A model generated the notes under the pieces. That model was given only the letters and a program-made list of their open reading frames with translations. It ran no database searches and was not told the DNA's origin. A stretch of DNA of 64,000 bases, from contig JAYQTT010000002.1 in assembly GCA_038147495.1 (NCBI GenBank), positions 124,001-188,000 of the forward strand, in the 5' to 3' direction. The first letter of the stretch is position 1; each line of letters opens with the position of its first letter. Positions 49,164-58,148 of the stretch are shown here, one piece after another. The DNA comes from MED-G116 sp038147495. Lineage in GTDB: Bacteria; Pseudomonadota; Alphaproteobacteria; Puniceispirillales; Puniceispirillaceae. A program made the position numbers and the translations under genes.

Positions 49164-50942
49164 TTACTTCTTCGGGTACAATTGAGCCAGCCGATCACCA
49201 TAAACCTGCCGGACAATATGTCGGCGAACTTTCAGGGTGGCTGTCATTTGTCCATTATCAGTGGTGAAATTCTCATCGGCGATAATGAACCGTCTGACGC
49301 GTTCGATCTGTGAAAGGCGACTGTTGGCGCGTTCAACCGCATCGGTAATCATCGTTTGTAAGCTTTCCGGCGAGGTTGCATGACGTTTGACTTCATCGGA
49401 CGGAACAATCACCGCCGAGAGCCATGGCCGGTGGTCGCCATCGACCATCGCTTGCTCAATTTCTGGTTCAATCGTCAACAACGCTTCAACCCGGCCTGGG
49501 GCGATGTTATCCCCGCCTGAATTGACGATAATGTCCTTCTTTCTTCCGGTGATTGTCAGATACCCATCTGCATCCAACGAGCCAAGATCACCTGTGTATA
49601 GCCACCCGTTGCGAATGGTGCCTCGGGTGCTTGCGTCATCCCGCCAATAGCCTTTCATCAAGGCATCCCCGCGCACAAGGATTTCGCCATCACTGGCGAT
49701 CTTGACCTCAACGCCATTGACTGGCGGGCCAACGGTTTCAATTTTGATCAGGCCCGGTCTGTTTGCCGAGATAAGCGGTGATGCCTCAGTCTGGCCGTAG
49801 CCTTGGAGAAGCTTGACCCCAAGCGCCATGAAAAACGATCCGATTTCGGGGTTCAATGCGGCACCACCTGAAATAAAATAGCGTAAGCGACCGCCAAGGC
49901 GTTGACGCACCCGTTTTCGGACAAGCCGCTCAACGATCAGGTCCAAAATGAATTCATGCGGCAGCAAATGTTTTCCCTCAAGTCGCTTTTTCCCGAGCCG
50001 CACGGCTTCCATGAACAATTTCGCTGATATTCCACCCTTGGTGCGCACACCGCGCATTATTCTGTCATGCAACACATCATAGAGACGTGGTACGGCTGTC
50101 ATCAATGTTGGCGAGACTTCGAGCAGATTTGCCGCAATCTGGTCTGTACTTTCACAGTACCAGACTTCTGATCCTGACTGGAAGGGCAGGTGCATGCCGG
50201 CGGTATGCTCATAGGAGTGTGACAAAGGCAGTAGCGAGAGAAACCGCTGGCCGGTGGCAACATTGCCCTCTGCCAGCAATTCCAAAGCCGCATTGATGTT
50301 GGCCTGAATTGACCGATGCGTAAGCATCACACCCTTTGGCCGTCCCCCTGTGCCTGAGGTATAGATGAAGCAACAAACATCGTCAGGTTGCTGTCGCTCA
50401 ATCAATTCATCAAGATTATCGAGTGGCGGCGTATCGGCCAGTATCTCATTCCAGAAATGGGTTTTAATCTTTTCGTGTGGCGGTACCACAGTGTCATCAT
50501 CCATCACGATGAGTGTGGTTTGCGTCGGCCGGCGGCTTGCCGCCAGCGCAATTCGTGTCGCAAGGTTGCCGCCGGATGTGATTGCCACGGTCGCCCCGGA
50601 ATGATCCATGATGTAATAGTGATCATCCTCAGTATTTGTCACATAGGCGGGCACAGCGATTGCACCAATGGCGATCGTCGCAAGGTCGGCGATGGCCCAT
50701 TCGGGCCTGTTTTCCGCAGAAATCATCACCCGGTCACCCGGAGATATGCCGGCTGTTACAAGCACATTCGCAAGGCGTCTGACCTTGTCCGCAACTTCGT
50801 TCCAGCTTTGGCCATGCCACTCTTGCTTGCGCTTTTCAAACAGCAGGGGGGCATCGCCGTGTGTTTGCGCGGATGTGAAAAATGATCTCGCCAGATTGGC
50901 TTCATTTACATAGTGGGATTTGCCGTTCCACTGCTCTGCCAT
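49164..50942 (-). CDS. AMP-dependent long-chain acyl-CoA synthetase
   Basis: This activates a fatty acid (or a related carboxylate) to the CoA thioester through an acyl-adenylate. The 592 residues have the AMP-binding motif YTSGTGGRPKGVMLTHRS, GYGQTEASPLIS, the hinge region YTGDLGSLDADGYLTITGRKKDIIVNSGG and the C-terminal subdomain. The type resembles the long-chain (FAA1/FadD15-like) ligases. It is upstream of the class IV aminotransferase on the minus strand; the link between them is not obvious. Confidence 0.92.
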   Translation of the reverse strand: MAEQWNGKSHYVNEANLARSFFTSAQTHGDAPLLFEKRKQEWHGQSWNEVADKVRRLANVLVTAGISPGDRVMISAENRPEWAIADLATIAIGAIAVPAYVTNTEDDHYYIMDHSGATVAITSGGNLATRIALAASRRPTQTTLIVMDDDTVVPPHEKIKTHFWNEILADTPPLDNLDELIERQQPDDVCCFIYTSGTGGRPKGVMLTHRSIQANINAALELLAEGNVATGQRFLSLLPLSHSYEHTAGMHLPFQSGSEVWYCESTDQIAANLLEVSPTLMTAVPRLYDVLHDRIMRGVRTKGGISAKLFMEAVRLGKKRLEGKHLLPHEFILDLIVERLVRKRVRQRLGGRLRYFISGGAALNPEIGSFFMALGVKLLQGYGQTEASPLISANRPGLIKIETVGPPVNGVEVKIASDGEILVRGDALMKGYWRDDASTRGTIRNGWLYTGDLGSLDADGYLTITGRKKDIIVNSGGDNIAPGRVEALLTIEPEIEQAMVDGDHRPWLSAVIVPSDEVKRHATSPESLQTMITDAVERANSRLSQIERVRRFIIADENFTTDNGQMTATLKVRRHIVRQVYGDRLAQLYPKK

Positions 50943-51036
50943 CTATTCCCTCTTCCGCCGAACAAATAAAGCCCACGATGGCAAAAGGTGTTTCGTTGCA
51001 GAACACCAACGCCACGCGCGAGTAGATAACACACTC

Positions 51037-51633
51037 CTAGTCGAGAATAATCGGAATCAGGCTCAGTACAAGCAGAATGGCCATGCTTACGTTGAAAATT
51101 CGAAGGCGCCGTCTCGTGGTAAAGATACGTGCAATGGCCGTGCCGAAAAGACACCAAGAGGTTGTAGCGCTTACCGTTGTGCAGAAGAAAATAAAGGCCA
51201 GCGGCGTGATTTCAGAGGCAACATTCATTGCCCCGCTGGTATAGGCGGAAATGGTGCTGATGATTACTGACACGCCCTTTGGGTTGACCACCTGAAAGAG
51301 CGCTGCCTGCCACAATTGCAGGGGTTTGTCCTTTTCCTTGCTTTCTGCCCGTCCGGCTGTGGCAATGCGCCAGGCGAGATAGAGCAGGAACATAATGCTC
51401 AGGACTTTGAGAATGGAATAGAGCGCGGGCAGAAGCGCAAACAGGCTTGCAAGGCCAAAGCTGGCAGCCAGGAACATCGACATAAACCCGACCCAGATCC
51501 CAAGAATATGAGGCAGGCTGCGGCGAAAGCCAAAATTGGCCCCTGATGCCGCAAGCATCAAATTATTTGGTCCGGGGGTGAAAGCGGTAACTGTGGCGAA
51601 AGTGATAACCGCAATTAATGTACTGCTGTCCAT
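51037..51633 (-). CDS. LysE/RhtB-family amino acid exporter
   Basis: The 198-residue membrane protein has the LysE signature at the start, FATVTAFTPGPNNLMLAASGANFGFRRSLPHILG, and about six helices. A second family motif QLWQAALFQVVNPKGVSVIIS is present. Such proteins export amino acids such as lysine, threonine or homoserine lactone; the substrate cannot be told. It sits alone between acyl-CoA synthetase and trpE on the same strand. Confidence 0.9.
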   Translation of the reverse strand: MDSSTLIAVITFATVTAFTPGPNNLMLAASGANFGFRRSLPHILGIWVGFMSMFLAASFGLASLFALLPALYSILKVLSIMFLLYLAWRIATAGRAESKEKDKPLQLWQAALFQVVNPKGVSVIISTISAYTSGAMNVASEITPLAFIFFCTTVSATTSWCLFGTAIARIFTTRRRLRIFNVSMAILLVLSLIPIILD

Positions 51634-51683
51634 AATGCACGCCCTGCACTGTAAATTTGGTGGCCTTAAATTCAGTGACCTTG

Positions 51684-53177
51684 TTACTTTGTAAAGCGCA
51701 GAGCCTCGCCAGCGGCGCGGATCAGCGCCATGGCCTTGTTCTGTGTTTCCTCAAATTCGGATTGCGGGTCACTGTCATAAACAATTCCGGCACCCGCCTG
51801 AACATGCATTTTGTCGTTTTCAACCACGGCTGTGCGAAGCGCGATACATGTATCCAATTCACCGGCGACCGAAATATAACCAACCGCACCGGCATAAATG
51901 CCGCGGCGATCTGGCTCCAGCTCGTCGATGATTTCCATGGCACGGATTTTTGGTGCGCCGGAGACCGTTCCGGCGGGAAAACCGGCTATCATCGCATCAA
52001 CAGCGTCAAGATCGTCTCGAATTTCCCCCTCAACCTGCGAGGCGATATGCATCACATGGCTGTAATATTCGACATCGTAATTTGACTTCACACGCACACT
52101 TCCGGGCTTTGATACACGTCCAACATCGTTACGGCCAAGGTCGAGAAGCATCAGATGCTCGGCGCGCTCTTTCACATCGCTCATCAGGCTTTCGGCATTT
52201 GCGGCGTCTTCCTCGGGGGTGCTCCCGCGTTTTCTGGTACCGGCTATGGGGCGAATCGTTACCGTCTTTTCGCGCAGTCGGACAAGTATTTCCGGACTCG
52301 ATCCAACCACCGACAGGTTGCCAAAATCAAAGAAGAACAGGTATGGCGATGGGTTCAGTCGGCGCAAGCTGCGATACAGGTTGAATGCGGGAAGGCCAAA
52401 CGGAATGGAAAAACGCTGCGAGATCACAACCTGGAAAATATCACCGGCAGTGATGTATTCCTTGGCCTTTTTGACCATGTCGAGAAAACGATCTTTGGTC
52501 ATGTTTGACGATGGGGTCGGCAAGGGCGCATCAATATCGCCTACCTCTGCAGGCATCAGCGGCGCATCAAGCGCGGCCACAGCGTCGGCTAGCCGTTGCT
52601 GGGCGGTCTCCCAAGCGGTTTCGGCGCTGTTCCATTCACCGGGTCTTATTTGGGTCACAAAAGTGATGGTGTCTTTAAGGCTGTCAAAAATCGCAATCAG
52701 TGACGGCCGAAGAAAAACCGATGCCGCGGCGTCAATCGTTGCCTCATTGGCATTTGGAATGCGCTCAATGTGGCGGATCATGTCATAGCCAAAATAGCCA
52801 AACAGTCCGGCGGCCATGGGAGGCAGGTTGCCAGTATCTGGCATATATGACTCAGCCATAACAGCGCGCAATGACTCCAGAGGTGCGGCGTCATCTTGTT
52901 TAAAACTGTCAGAATTGGCCGGGTCGCGGTTGATCTCGGCAACATTGCCCCGGCATTGCCAGATCAAGTCAGGCGCAAACCCGATGACCGAGAAGCGGCC
53001 ACGAAACTCACCATCTTCAACCGATTCAAGCAAGAAGCTGTGTCGCTGGCCAGCGGCGAGCTTGAGGTAGGCAGACACTGGAGTCAGTGTATCAGCCACA
53101 AGTTCACGCGACACCAGCTGTGGCGTGCCTTCTGCAAAGCCAGCGGAAAATCCCGTGAATTGGCCCTCACCTACCAT
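51684..53177 (-). CDS. trpE: Anthranilate synthase component I
   Basis: TrpE converts chorismate to anthranilate using ammonia supplied by TrpG. The 497 residues include the tryptophan-feedback region near the start (LESVEDGEFRGRFSVIGFAP), QVVISQRFSIPF, the chorismate-binding core IRPIAGTRKRGSTPEED, LMLLDLGRNDVGRVS, GFPAGTVSGAPKIRAMEII and IQ-AGIVYDSDP. Five bases separate it from ppiD upstream, a common alphaproteobacterial pairing. The expected trpG/trpD/trpC genes do not follow; a LysE exporter does. Confidence 0.96.
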   Translation of the reverse strand: MVGEGQFTGFSAGFAEGTPQLVSRELVADTLTPVSAYLKLAAGQRHSFLLESVEDGEFRGRFSVIGFAPDLIWQCRGNVAEINRDPANSDSFKQDDAAPLESLRAVMAESYMPDTGNLPPMAAGLFGYFGYDMIRHIERIPNANEATIDAAASVFLRPSLIAIFDSLKDTITFVTQIRPGEWNSAETAWETAQQRLADAVAALDAPLMPAEVGDIDAPLPTPSSNMTKDRFLDMVKKAKEYITAGDIFQVVISQRFSIPFGLPAFNLYRSLRRLNPSPYLFFFDFGNLSVVGSSPEILVRLREKTVTIRPIAGTRKRGSTPEEDAANAESLMSDVKERAEHLMLLDLGRNDVGRVSKPGSVRVKSNYDVEYYSHVMHIASQVEGEIRDDLDAVDAMIAGFPAGTVSGAPKIRAMEIIDELEPDRRGIYAGAVGYISVAGELDTCIALRTAVVENDKMHVQAGAGIVYDSDPQSEFEETQNKAMALIRAAGEALRFTK

Positions 53178-53182
53178 GTTGT

Positions 53183-54928
53183 TTACTGGGATCCAACGAG
53201 GATCTGCTGCACACGTCCAAGATTGATGTTCAGATCATGCGTTTGTGACAGATCGCGTGCCAGAATATTAACGATATCCTGCCGCATTGAATTGACGATT
53301 GTCGCATTCACCAATTTGGTTGTGGATTCGAGGCTTTCCGCATCGGCAGGTGTGATTGCGGTGGTCAACACGGCGATCGCTTCAGCGCCCGTTTCTACAA
53401 TATCGGTTTTGCCAACGTCAGTGGCGAATACGGTGCGCGCGATCAATCGTGCTGCCTCATGATCCAACCCGATACCATTGCGATTGAAATTGCCGGTTGC
53501 ATCAACGCTCGCAAAGGCGGCGGTATCGTCAGCAATAGCGGTCGCTTCGGCGGATGCGGCTTTGATGGCTTCGCCGCGTTTCCAGTCCGCAATGGCGCGG
53601 GTGCGAACTTCATCCAGATCACGCCCACGTGCCATTGTCTCACTGATGGGCTCAACCACGAAGAACATGTCGTCCGCGCCTTCTTGAATGACGCTCAACT
53701 CATCGATGTCGTTGTTCCAGACAAGTTCAAGAACGAGGGTGTCATCAGCCAGATCCGCGGCGTCTCCATCATAGGCGCGCCCGTCAATGTTGAGGCCGTT
53801 TCGGTCAATATCACGCAAGATATCAATGCGCCCGCCAACAGCTTTCATCGCTTCTTCAAGGGTTGCGCCGGACGCAATAGCATCCTCAAGCTCGTTGACT
53901 TTTTGGTAAATCAGATCAATCGCCGCCTCGGCCTGAAGAGTGCTGCGAATGGCATCGCTTACAGCTTCCAGAGACTGCTCGCCTCCCGCATTTACAACAT
54001 CGATGCTCAACACATGTTGTCCAAACACGGTTTCGATAGGGCCAACAAAGTCGCCTGCGTTGGCGGCGAATGCAGCCTCGCCAAGAATCTCGTCAAGCTC
54101 ACCCTTCCTTACGAGACCGAGTGTGACATCGTCGTTGGTCCAGCCAAGCAGGTCCTGCGCGACCTCGGCAAAATCTTCGCCCGCCTTCACCCGGTTGAGC
54201 GCAGTTTTGGCAGTGGCCGCATCGTCAAAAACCATCTGTCGGATTTCGCGGGTCTCAGGTGTGATGAATTCATCAATCCGCGCATCATAGGCTTCCGCGA
54301 CAAGGGTATCGCTGATTTCGATCCCTTCGGCAAACATTGCGGGTTCAAGGCTGCCAACCCGGGCACTGCGAAGGTCTGGCGCATCATAACTTTCCTTGAC
54401 GCCCTCATACCAAGCCGCAAGGGTGCTCTCATCAGGATCGGAAATCTTGCTTGGTTCTACCGGAACGCTTATCAATTTGGCGGCGCGGCGTTCAAGCTCA
54501 TAGGCCGTTATGGCCGCTGCCATGCTTTCTGGCTGACCCAAGCCAGCATTGAGTGCGCTGATGATTTGGTTGCGACGCAATGCGCCATCAATTTGCGTAA
54601 GATATTGGTCTTCTGTCAGGCTGGCGTTTGACAATATTTGCAGAAACCGGCCCTCGGAAAAATTTCCCATTTCGTCCTGAAATGCGGGCTCGCTGGCGAC
54701 AGCTTTGCGCTGCATCTCACGTGTTACGGTCAGGCCAAGGGCGCTTGCTTCGGCACGAAACACAACATCGCGCGCCATCGCACCGGCCACTTCATTCAGC
54801 AGGCCTGCCTGCAAGGCCTCGCCGGCTGTGCTGCCGGGCATGAAATTCCGTCTGGTGCGGTCAAACTGCATGACAACCTCGGCAGGTGACGCACTCGCTA
54901 CCTGCAGAAATAGCTTTGTCGCTACCAC
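53183..54928 (-). CDS. ppiD: PpiD-type periplasmic folding factor, main part
   Basis: This frame encodes most of a SurA/PpiD-like peptidyl-prolyl isomerase: a SurA-N-type helical region (QFDRTRRNFMPG, LLNEVAGAMARDVVFRAEASALG), a parvulin-like domain around residues 225-320 (REIRQMVFDDAATAKTALNRVKAGEDFAEVAQ, then GLVRKGELDEILGEAAF) and a long C-terminal region. On its own it lacks the N-terminal membrane anchor, which is found in the overlapping frame at 54861-55043. The protein is therefore split by a frame change near base 54896. Confidence 0.85.
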   Translation of the reverse strand: MVATKLFLQVASASPAEVVMQFDRTRRNFMPGSTAGEALQAGLLNEVAGAMARDVVFRAEASALGLTVTREMQRKAVASEPAFQDEMGNFSEGRFLQILSNASLTEDQYLTQIDGALRRNQIISALNAGLGQPESMAAAITAYELERRAAKLISVPVEPSKISDPDESTLAAWYEGVKESYDAPDLRSARVGSLEPAMFAEGIEISDTLVAEAYDARIDEFITPETREIRQMVFDDAATAKTALNRVKAGEDFAEVAQDLLGWTNDDVTLGLVRKGELDEILGEAAFAANAGDFVGPIETVFGQHVLSIDVVNAGGEQSLEAVSDAIRSTLQAEAAIDLIYQKVNELEDAIASGATLEEAMKAVGGRIDILRDIDRNGLNIDGRAYDGDAADLADDTLVLELVWNNDIDELSVIQEGADDMFFVVEPISETMARGRDLDEVRTRAIADWKRGEAIKAASAEATAIADDTAAFASVDATGNFNRNGIGLDHEAARLIARTVFATDVGKTDIVETGAEAIAVLTTAITPADAESLESTTKLVNATIVNSMRQDIVNILARDLSQTHDLNINLGRVQQILVGSQ

Positions 54929-55043
54929 CTATCAGTCCGGTTGTGACATCGCCGACACCCCACAGGGCAAAGCCTGCGGCCAGAAACAGCAGAAAAACCT
55001 TCATTATTGGCGATTTGGCACCGCCGCGCATCGCACCAAGCAT
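54861..55043 (-). CDS. ppiD: PpiD N-terminal membrane anchor, other frame
   Basis: From the ATG at 55043 this short frame reads MLGAMRGGAKSPIMKVFLLF and on through AGFALWGVGDV, the standard cytoplasmic start and single transmembrane anchor of PpiD. After KAISAGS (base 54897) it loses similarity and stops, while the body of PpiD continues in the frame that begins SASPAEVVMQFDRTRR. Dropping the single base at about 54896 joins them. AAGAG precedes the ATG. Confidence 0.8.
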   Translation of the reverse strand: MLGAMRGGAKSPIMKVFLLFLAAGFALWGVGDVTTGLIGGSDKAISAGSECVTCRGCHAV

Positions 55044-55259
55044 TTTCAACTCTTTTGTTGCGGGCCGCCGCAGCTGGCGACCATTTTCAATTTATCGGCT
55101 TGTTGTAAAGGCAACATCAAGCGTGAGCAACTTTAAACCGGCATTTATTTGCCGCAAGACACGGCAATTACGAAAAAAATCCGGTTTTATGACGCCGCAT
55201 GTTGATTTTCTGTGTTGCCGGGGCGACTGTCATAGCGGTTACGTCAGATGGAGCGCTTC

Positions 55260-55988
55260 ATGATTGTCGCAGCAAATTGGAAGATGAACCCTGCTTTCAG
55301 GGCAGCGGGTGATCTGGCCGCAGCATATAGAGCTGATCATTATGACAATGTGACACGCATTCTTTTCGCGCCTCATCCCTATCTGGTGCCAATCGGCGTG
55401 CGTTTGCAGGATAGCGACATTGTTCTTGGGGGGCAGGATTGTCACCAAAACGCCGCGGGTGCCCATACCGGTGATGTATCCGCTGGAATGTTGAGTGAAT
55501 GCGGCGCCCGCGTGGTGTTACTTGGGCATTCAGAACGGCGCACAGCGCATGGCGAGACAGACTCACTTGTTGCCAGCAAGGCGGAACAGGCGTTTGCCCA
55601 TGGGCTGAATGTGATGATCTGTGTCGGTGAGACACTGGCGCAGCGAGACGCCGGGCAGGCGCTTGAAACCGTCTTGCGTCAGCTTGACGGGTCAATCCCG
55701 GCTCATTTGCCGACAACCGCGCTTAGCGTTGCCTATGAGCCTGTGTGGGCGATTGGAACCGGCAAGGTGGCGACCATTGGCGAGATTGGCGAGATGCATG
55801 ATGCCATCAGGCAGTGGCTGGATGGCGCTGGCCATGACCAGACGTCAATTCTGTATGGCGGGTCGGTCAAGCCGGAAAATGCCGCCGAAATTTTTGCCGT
55901 TCCGCATGTTGATGGCGCGCTTGTCGGCGGGGCAAGCTTGCTGGCAGATGATTTCGCCGGTATTTGCCGGGCGGCGGCGGGTGTGTGA
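55260..55988 (+). CDS. tpiA: Triosephosphate isomerase
   Basis: TpiA interconverts dihydroxyacetone phosphate and glyceraldehyde-3-phosphate. The 242-residue barrel has NWKMN with Asn6 and Lys8, catalytic His90 in LLGHSERR and catalytic Glu160 in AYEPVWAIGTG, then YGGSVKPENA. The ATG at 55260 with GGAG six bases upstream is preferred to 55248. It is divergent from ppiD and followed by secG, as often found. Confidence 0.96.
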   Translation: MIVAANWKMNPAFRAAGDLAAAYRADHYDNVTRILFAPHPYLVPIGVRLQDSDIVLGGQDCHQNAAGAHTGDVSAGMLSECGARVVLLGHSERRTAHGETDSLVASKAEQAFAHGLNVMICVGETLAQRDAGQALETVLRQLDGSIPAHLPTTALSVAYEPVWAIGTGKVATIGEIGEMHDAIRQWLDGAGHDQTSILYGGSVKPENAAEIFAVPHVDGALVGGASLLADDFAGICRAAAGV

Positions 55989-56080
55989 TCACCATTTCTT
56001 CAGCAATTTGCTTGAAATGTGGTCTGTTTGACCATATAAGGGGCGCGGTTTTAGCCGCCTTGCAATAACGGATACACCCC

Positions 56081-56392
56081 ATGCAAACGATCATTTTGAC
56101 AATCCATATCCTGATCGCGCTGGCCCTTGTTGGCTCTGTGCTGTTGCAGCGCTCCGAAGGGGGCGGGCTTGGTATTGGTGGTGGTGGTGCCGGTGGTGGC
56201 TTCATGACAGCACGTGGCACGGCCAACATGATGACACGTATCACGGCCATTCTGGCGGCTTGTTTCTTCGCGACTTCGATCATTTTGGCGATCATGGCCG
56301 GTGTCGGTACTGAGAGCAATTCAATCGTTGACGAAGTAATCTCGCAAACGCCAGCGCCTTCGACTGGACCAACGGTCCCAACCGACAAATAG
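56081..56392 (+). CDS. secG: Preprotein translocase subunit SecG
   Basis: SecG is the small auxiliary subunit of the SecYEG protein channel. The 103 residues have two hydrophobic helices (about 1-20 and 50-72) and the family signature VLLQRSEGGGLGIGGGGAGGGFMTARGTANMMTRITAILA. A hydrophilic Thr/Pro tail ends the protein. It lies between tpiA and pyrG, the usual alphaproteobacterial order. Confidence 0.95.
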   Translation: MQTIILTIHILIALALVGSVLLQRSEGGGLGIGGGGAGGGFMTARGTANMMTRITAILAACFFATSIILAIMAGVGTESNSIVDEVISQTPAPSTGPTVPTDK

Positions 56393-56428
56393 GTTTGGCT
56401 GTCAAGAGCGTTATACCTGCTTTAATTA

Positions 56429-56470
56429 CAACATAGTGTGATTTAGGTACTTACCAAACGCGCTATGTTG
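56429..56470. repeat. 8-bp inverted repeat before pyrG
   Basis: CAACATAG (56429-56436) and CTATGTTG (56463-56470) are exact inverted copies with a 26-base spacer, ending 18 bases before the pyrG start. It may be an operator or a long-loop hairpin in the leader. Confidence 0.4.
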
Positions 56471-56487
56471 GGGTATATCTCTGGTCC

Positions 56488-58116
56488 ATGCCTCGTTATA
56501 TTTTCATTACTGGCGGTGTGGTTTCCTCACTTGGAAAGGGTCTTGGCGCTGCTGCCCTTGCGGCCCTGTTGCAGGCGCGCGGCTATAAAGTCCGTCTGAG
56601 AAAGCTTGATCCGTATCTAAATGTCGATCCCGGCACGATGTCACCTACCCAACATGGTGAGGTGTTCGTGACCGATGATGGTGCCGAGACCGATCTTGAT
56701 CTTGGTCACTATGAACGGTTCACCGGGGTTCACGCGAAAAAGTCAGACAACGTCACCACCGGGCGCATCTATTCGGATGTGCTGGCCAAGGAAAGGCGCG
56801 GTGATTATCTGGGCGCAACGATTCAGGTGATCCCGCATGTAACCGACGCCATCAAGGAGTTTGTTCTTTCGAATCATGATGATGAAGATTTCATCCTCTG
56901 TGAAATCGGTGGAACTGTAGGTGACATCGAATCGCTGCCGTTCCTTGAGGCGATTCGCCAGCTTGGCAATGAGCTTGGCCGAGAGCAGACCTGCTTTCTG
57001 CATGTCACCCTGCTGCCGTATATTGCGGCGGCGGGCGAACTAAAGACCAAGCCGACCCAGCATTCTGTTAAAGAGCTGCAGTCTGTCGGAATTCAGCCAG
57101 ATATTCTGTTGTGTCGTACAGAGCATCCACTGCCGGAAGAACAGCGCGGAAAGATCGGGCTATTCTGCAACATTCGCGAGTCGGCGGTTATTCTTGGGCT
57201 TGATGTGGGTAACATCTATGAGGTGCCACTGTCCTATCACGAGCAAGGTTTGGACCGTGAGGTCATGCGGCATTTCGGGCTTCCTGACGAAGAGCCTGAC
57301 CTGCATGCGTGGAAGCGCATTTGCAACACGGTTTCCAATCCCGAGGGTGAGGTGACAATTGCCATAGTTGGCAAATACACATCTTTGCAGGATTCGTACA
57401 AATCACTTGGTGAGGCGCTGGTTCATGGCGGAATCGCCAACGGCGTCAGGGTCAATATCGAGTGGATTGACTCAGAGGTGTTTGAGCGCGGTGATACCGC
57501 GATTGAAGCGTTGCATGATGTCAGCGGCATTCTGGTGCCAGGCGGCTTTGGGGAACGCGGTTCCGAAGGCAAAATTCGGGCGGTGCGCTTTGCCCGCGAA
57601 CAGAATATTCCCTATTTTGGCATCTGTTTTGGCATGCAGATGGCGGTTCTGGAAACGGCGCGTAACCTCGCCAATATGCCGGGCGCCGGATCGAGTGAGT
57701 TCGGAGAGCCTGAGGTGCCGCTTGTCGGTCTGATGACCGAATGGACATCCGGAAACCAATTGCAACAGCGTAGCGCTGATGATGATCTTGGTGGCACGAT
57801 GCGTCTTGGCGCTTATTCCTGTCTTCTTGAAGAAAGCTCACTGGCCGCAAAAATGTACGGTAAAAGCGAAATTTCCGAGCGGCACAGGCATCGGTTTGAA
57901 GTTAATATCGCCTATCGTGAACAGTTGGAGTCTGCTGGTATGAAAATTTCCGGCCTGTCGCCGGACGGACAATTGCCAGAGATTGTTGAGCGTCCCGATC
58001 ATCCGTGGTTTGTGGCGGTTCAATTTCACCCTGAGTTGAAGTCAAAGCCGTTTGATCCACACCCGCTGTTCACTGGATTTGTTGCGGCATCAATGGAAAA
58101 ATCACGTCTGGTCTGA
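56488..58116 (+). CDS. pyrG: CTP synthase
   Basis: PyrG aminates UTP to CTP using glutamine. The 542 residues start with RYIFITGGVVSSLGKGLGAAALA, have the synthetase-domain motifs KLDPYLNVDPGTMSPTQHGEVFV and EIGGTVGDIES, and the class I glutaminase domain with the nucleophile in YFGICFGMQMAV and His/Glu in VQFHPEL. Length is standard. kdsA follows 32 bases later. Confidence 0.97.
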   Translation: MPRYIFITGGVVSSLGKGLGAAALAALLQARGYKVRLRKLDPYLNVDPGTMSPTQHGEVFVTDDGAETDLDLGHYERFTGVHAKKSDNVTTGRIYSDVLAKERRGDYLGATIQVIPHVTDAIKEFVLSNHDDEDFILCEIGGTVGDIESLPFLEAIRQLGNELGREQTCFLHVTLLPYIAAAGELKTKPTQHSVKELQSVGIQPDILLCRTEHPLPEEQRGKIGLFCNIRESAVILGLDVGNIYEVPLSYHEQGLDREVMRHFGLPDEEPDLHAWKRICNTVSNPEGEVTIAIVGKYTSLQDSYKSLGEALVHGGIANGVRVNIEWIDSEVFERGDTAIEALHDVSGILVPGGFGERGSEGKIRAVRFAREQNIPYFGICFGMQMAVLETARNLANMPGAGSSEFGEPEVPLVGLMTEWTSGNQLQQRSADDDLGGTMRLGAYSCLLEESSLAAKMYGKSEISERHRHRFEVNIAYREQLESAGMKISGLSPDGQLPEIVERPDHPWFVAVQFHPELKSKPFDPHPLFTGFVAASMEKSRLV

Positions 58117-58148
58117 TTGGTCCGAAACATGTGGTGGGGAACAGAACA

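Noticed and set aside
53459..54631. 390-residue plus-strand frame opposite ppiD
   Set aside because: The minus strand shows the SurA/PpiD domain pattern; the plus frame is a shadow.
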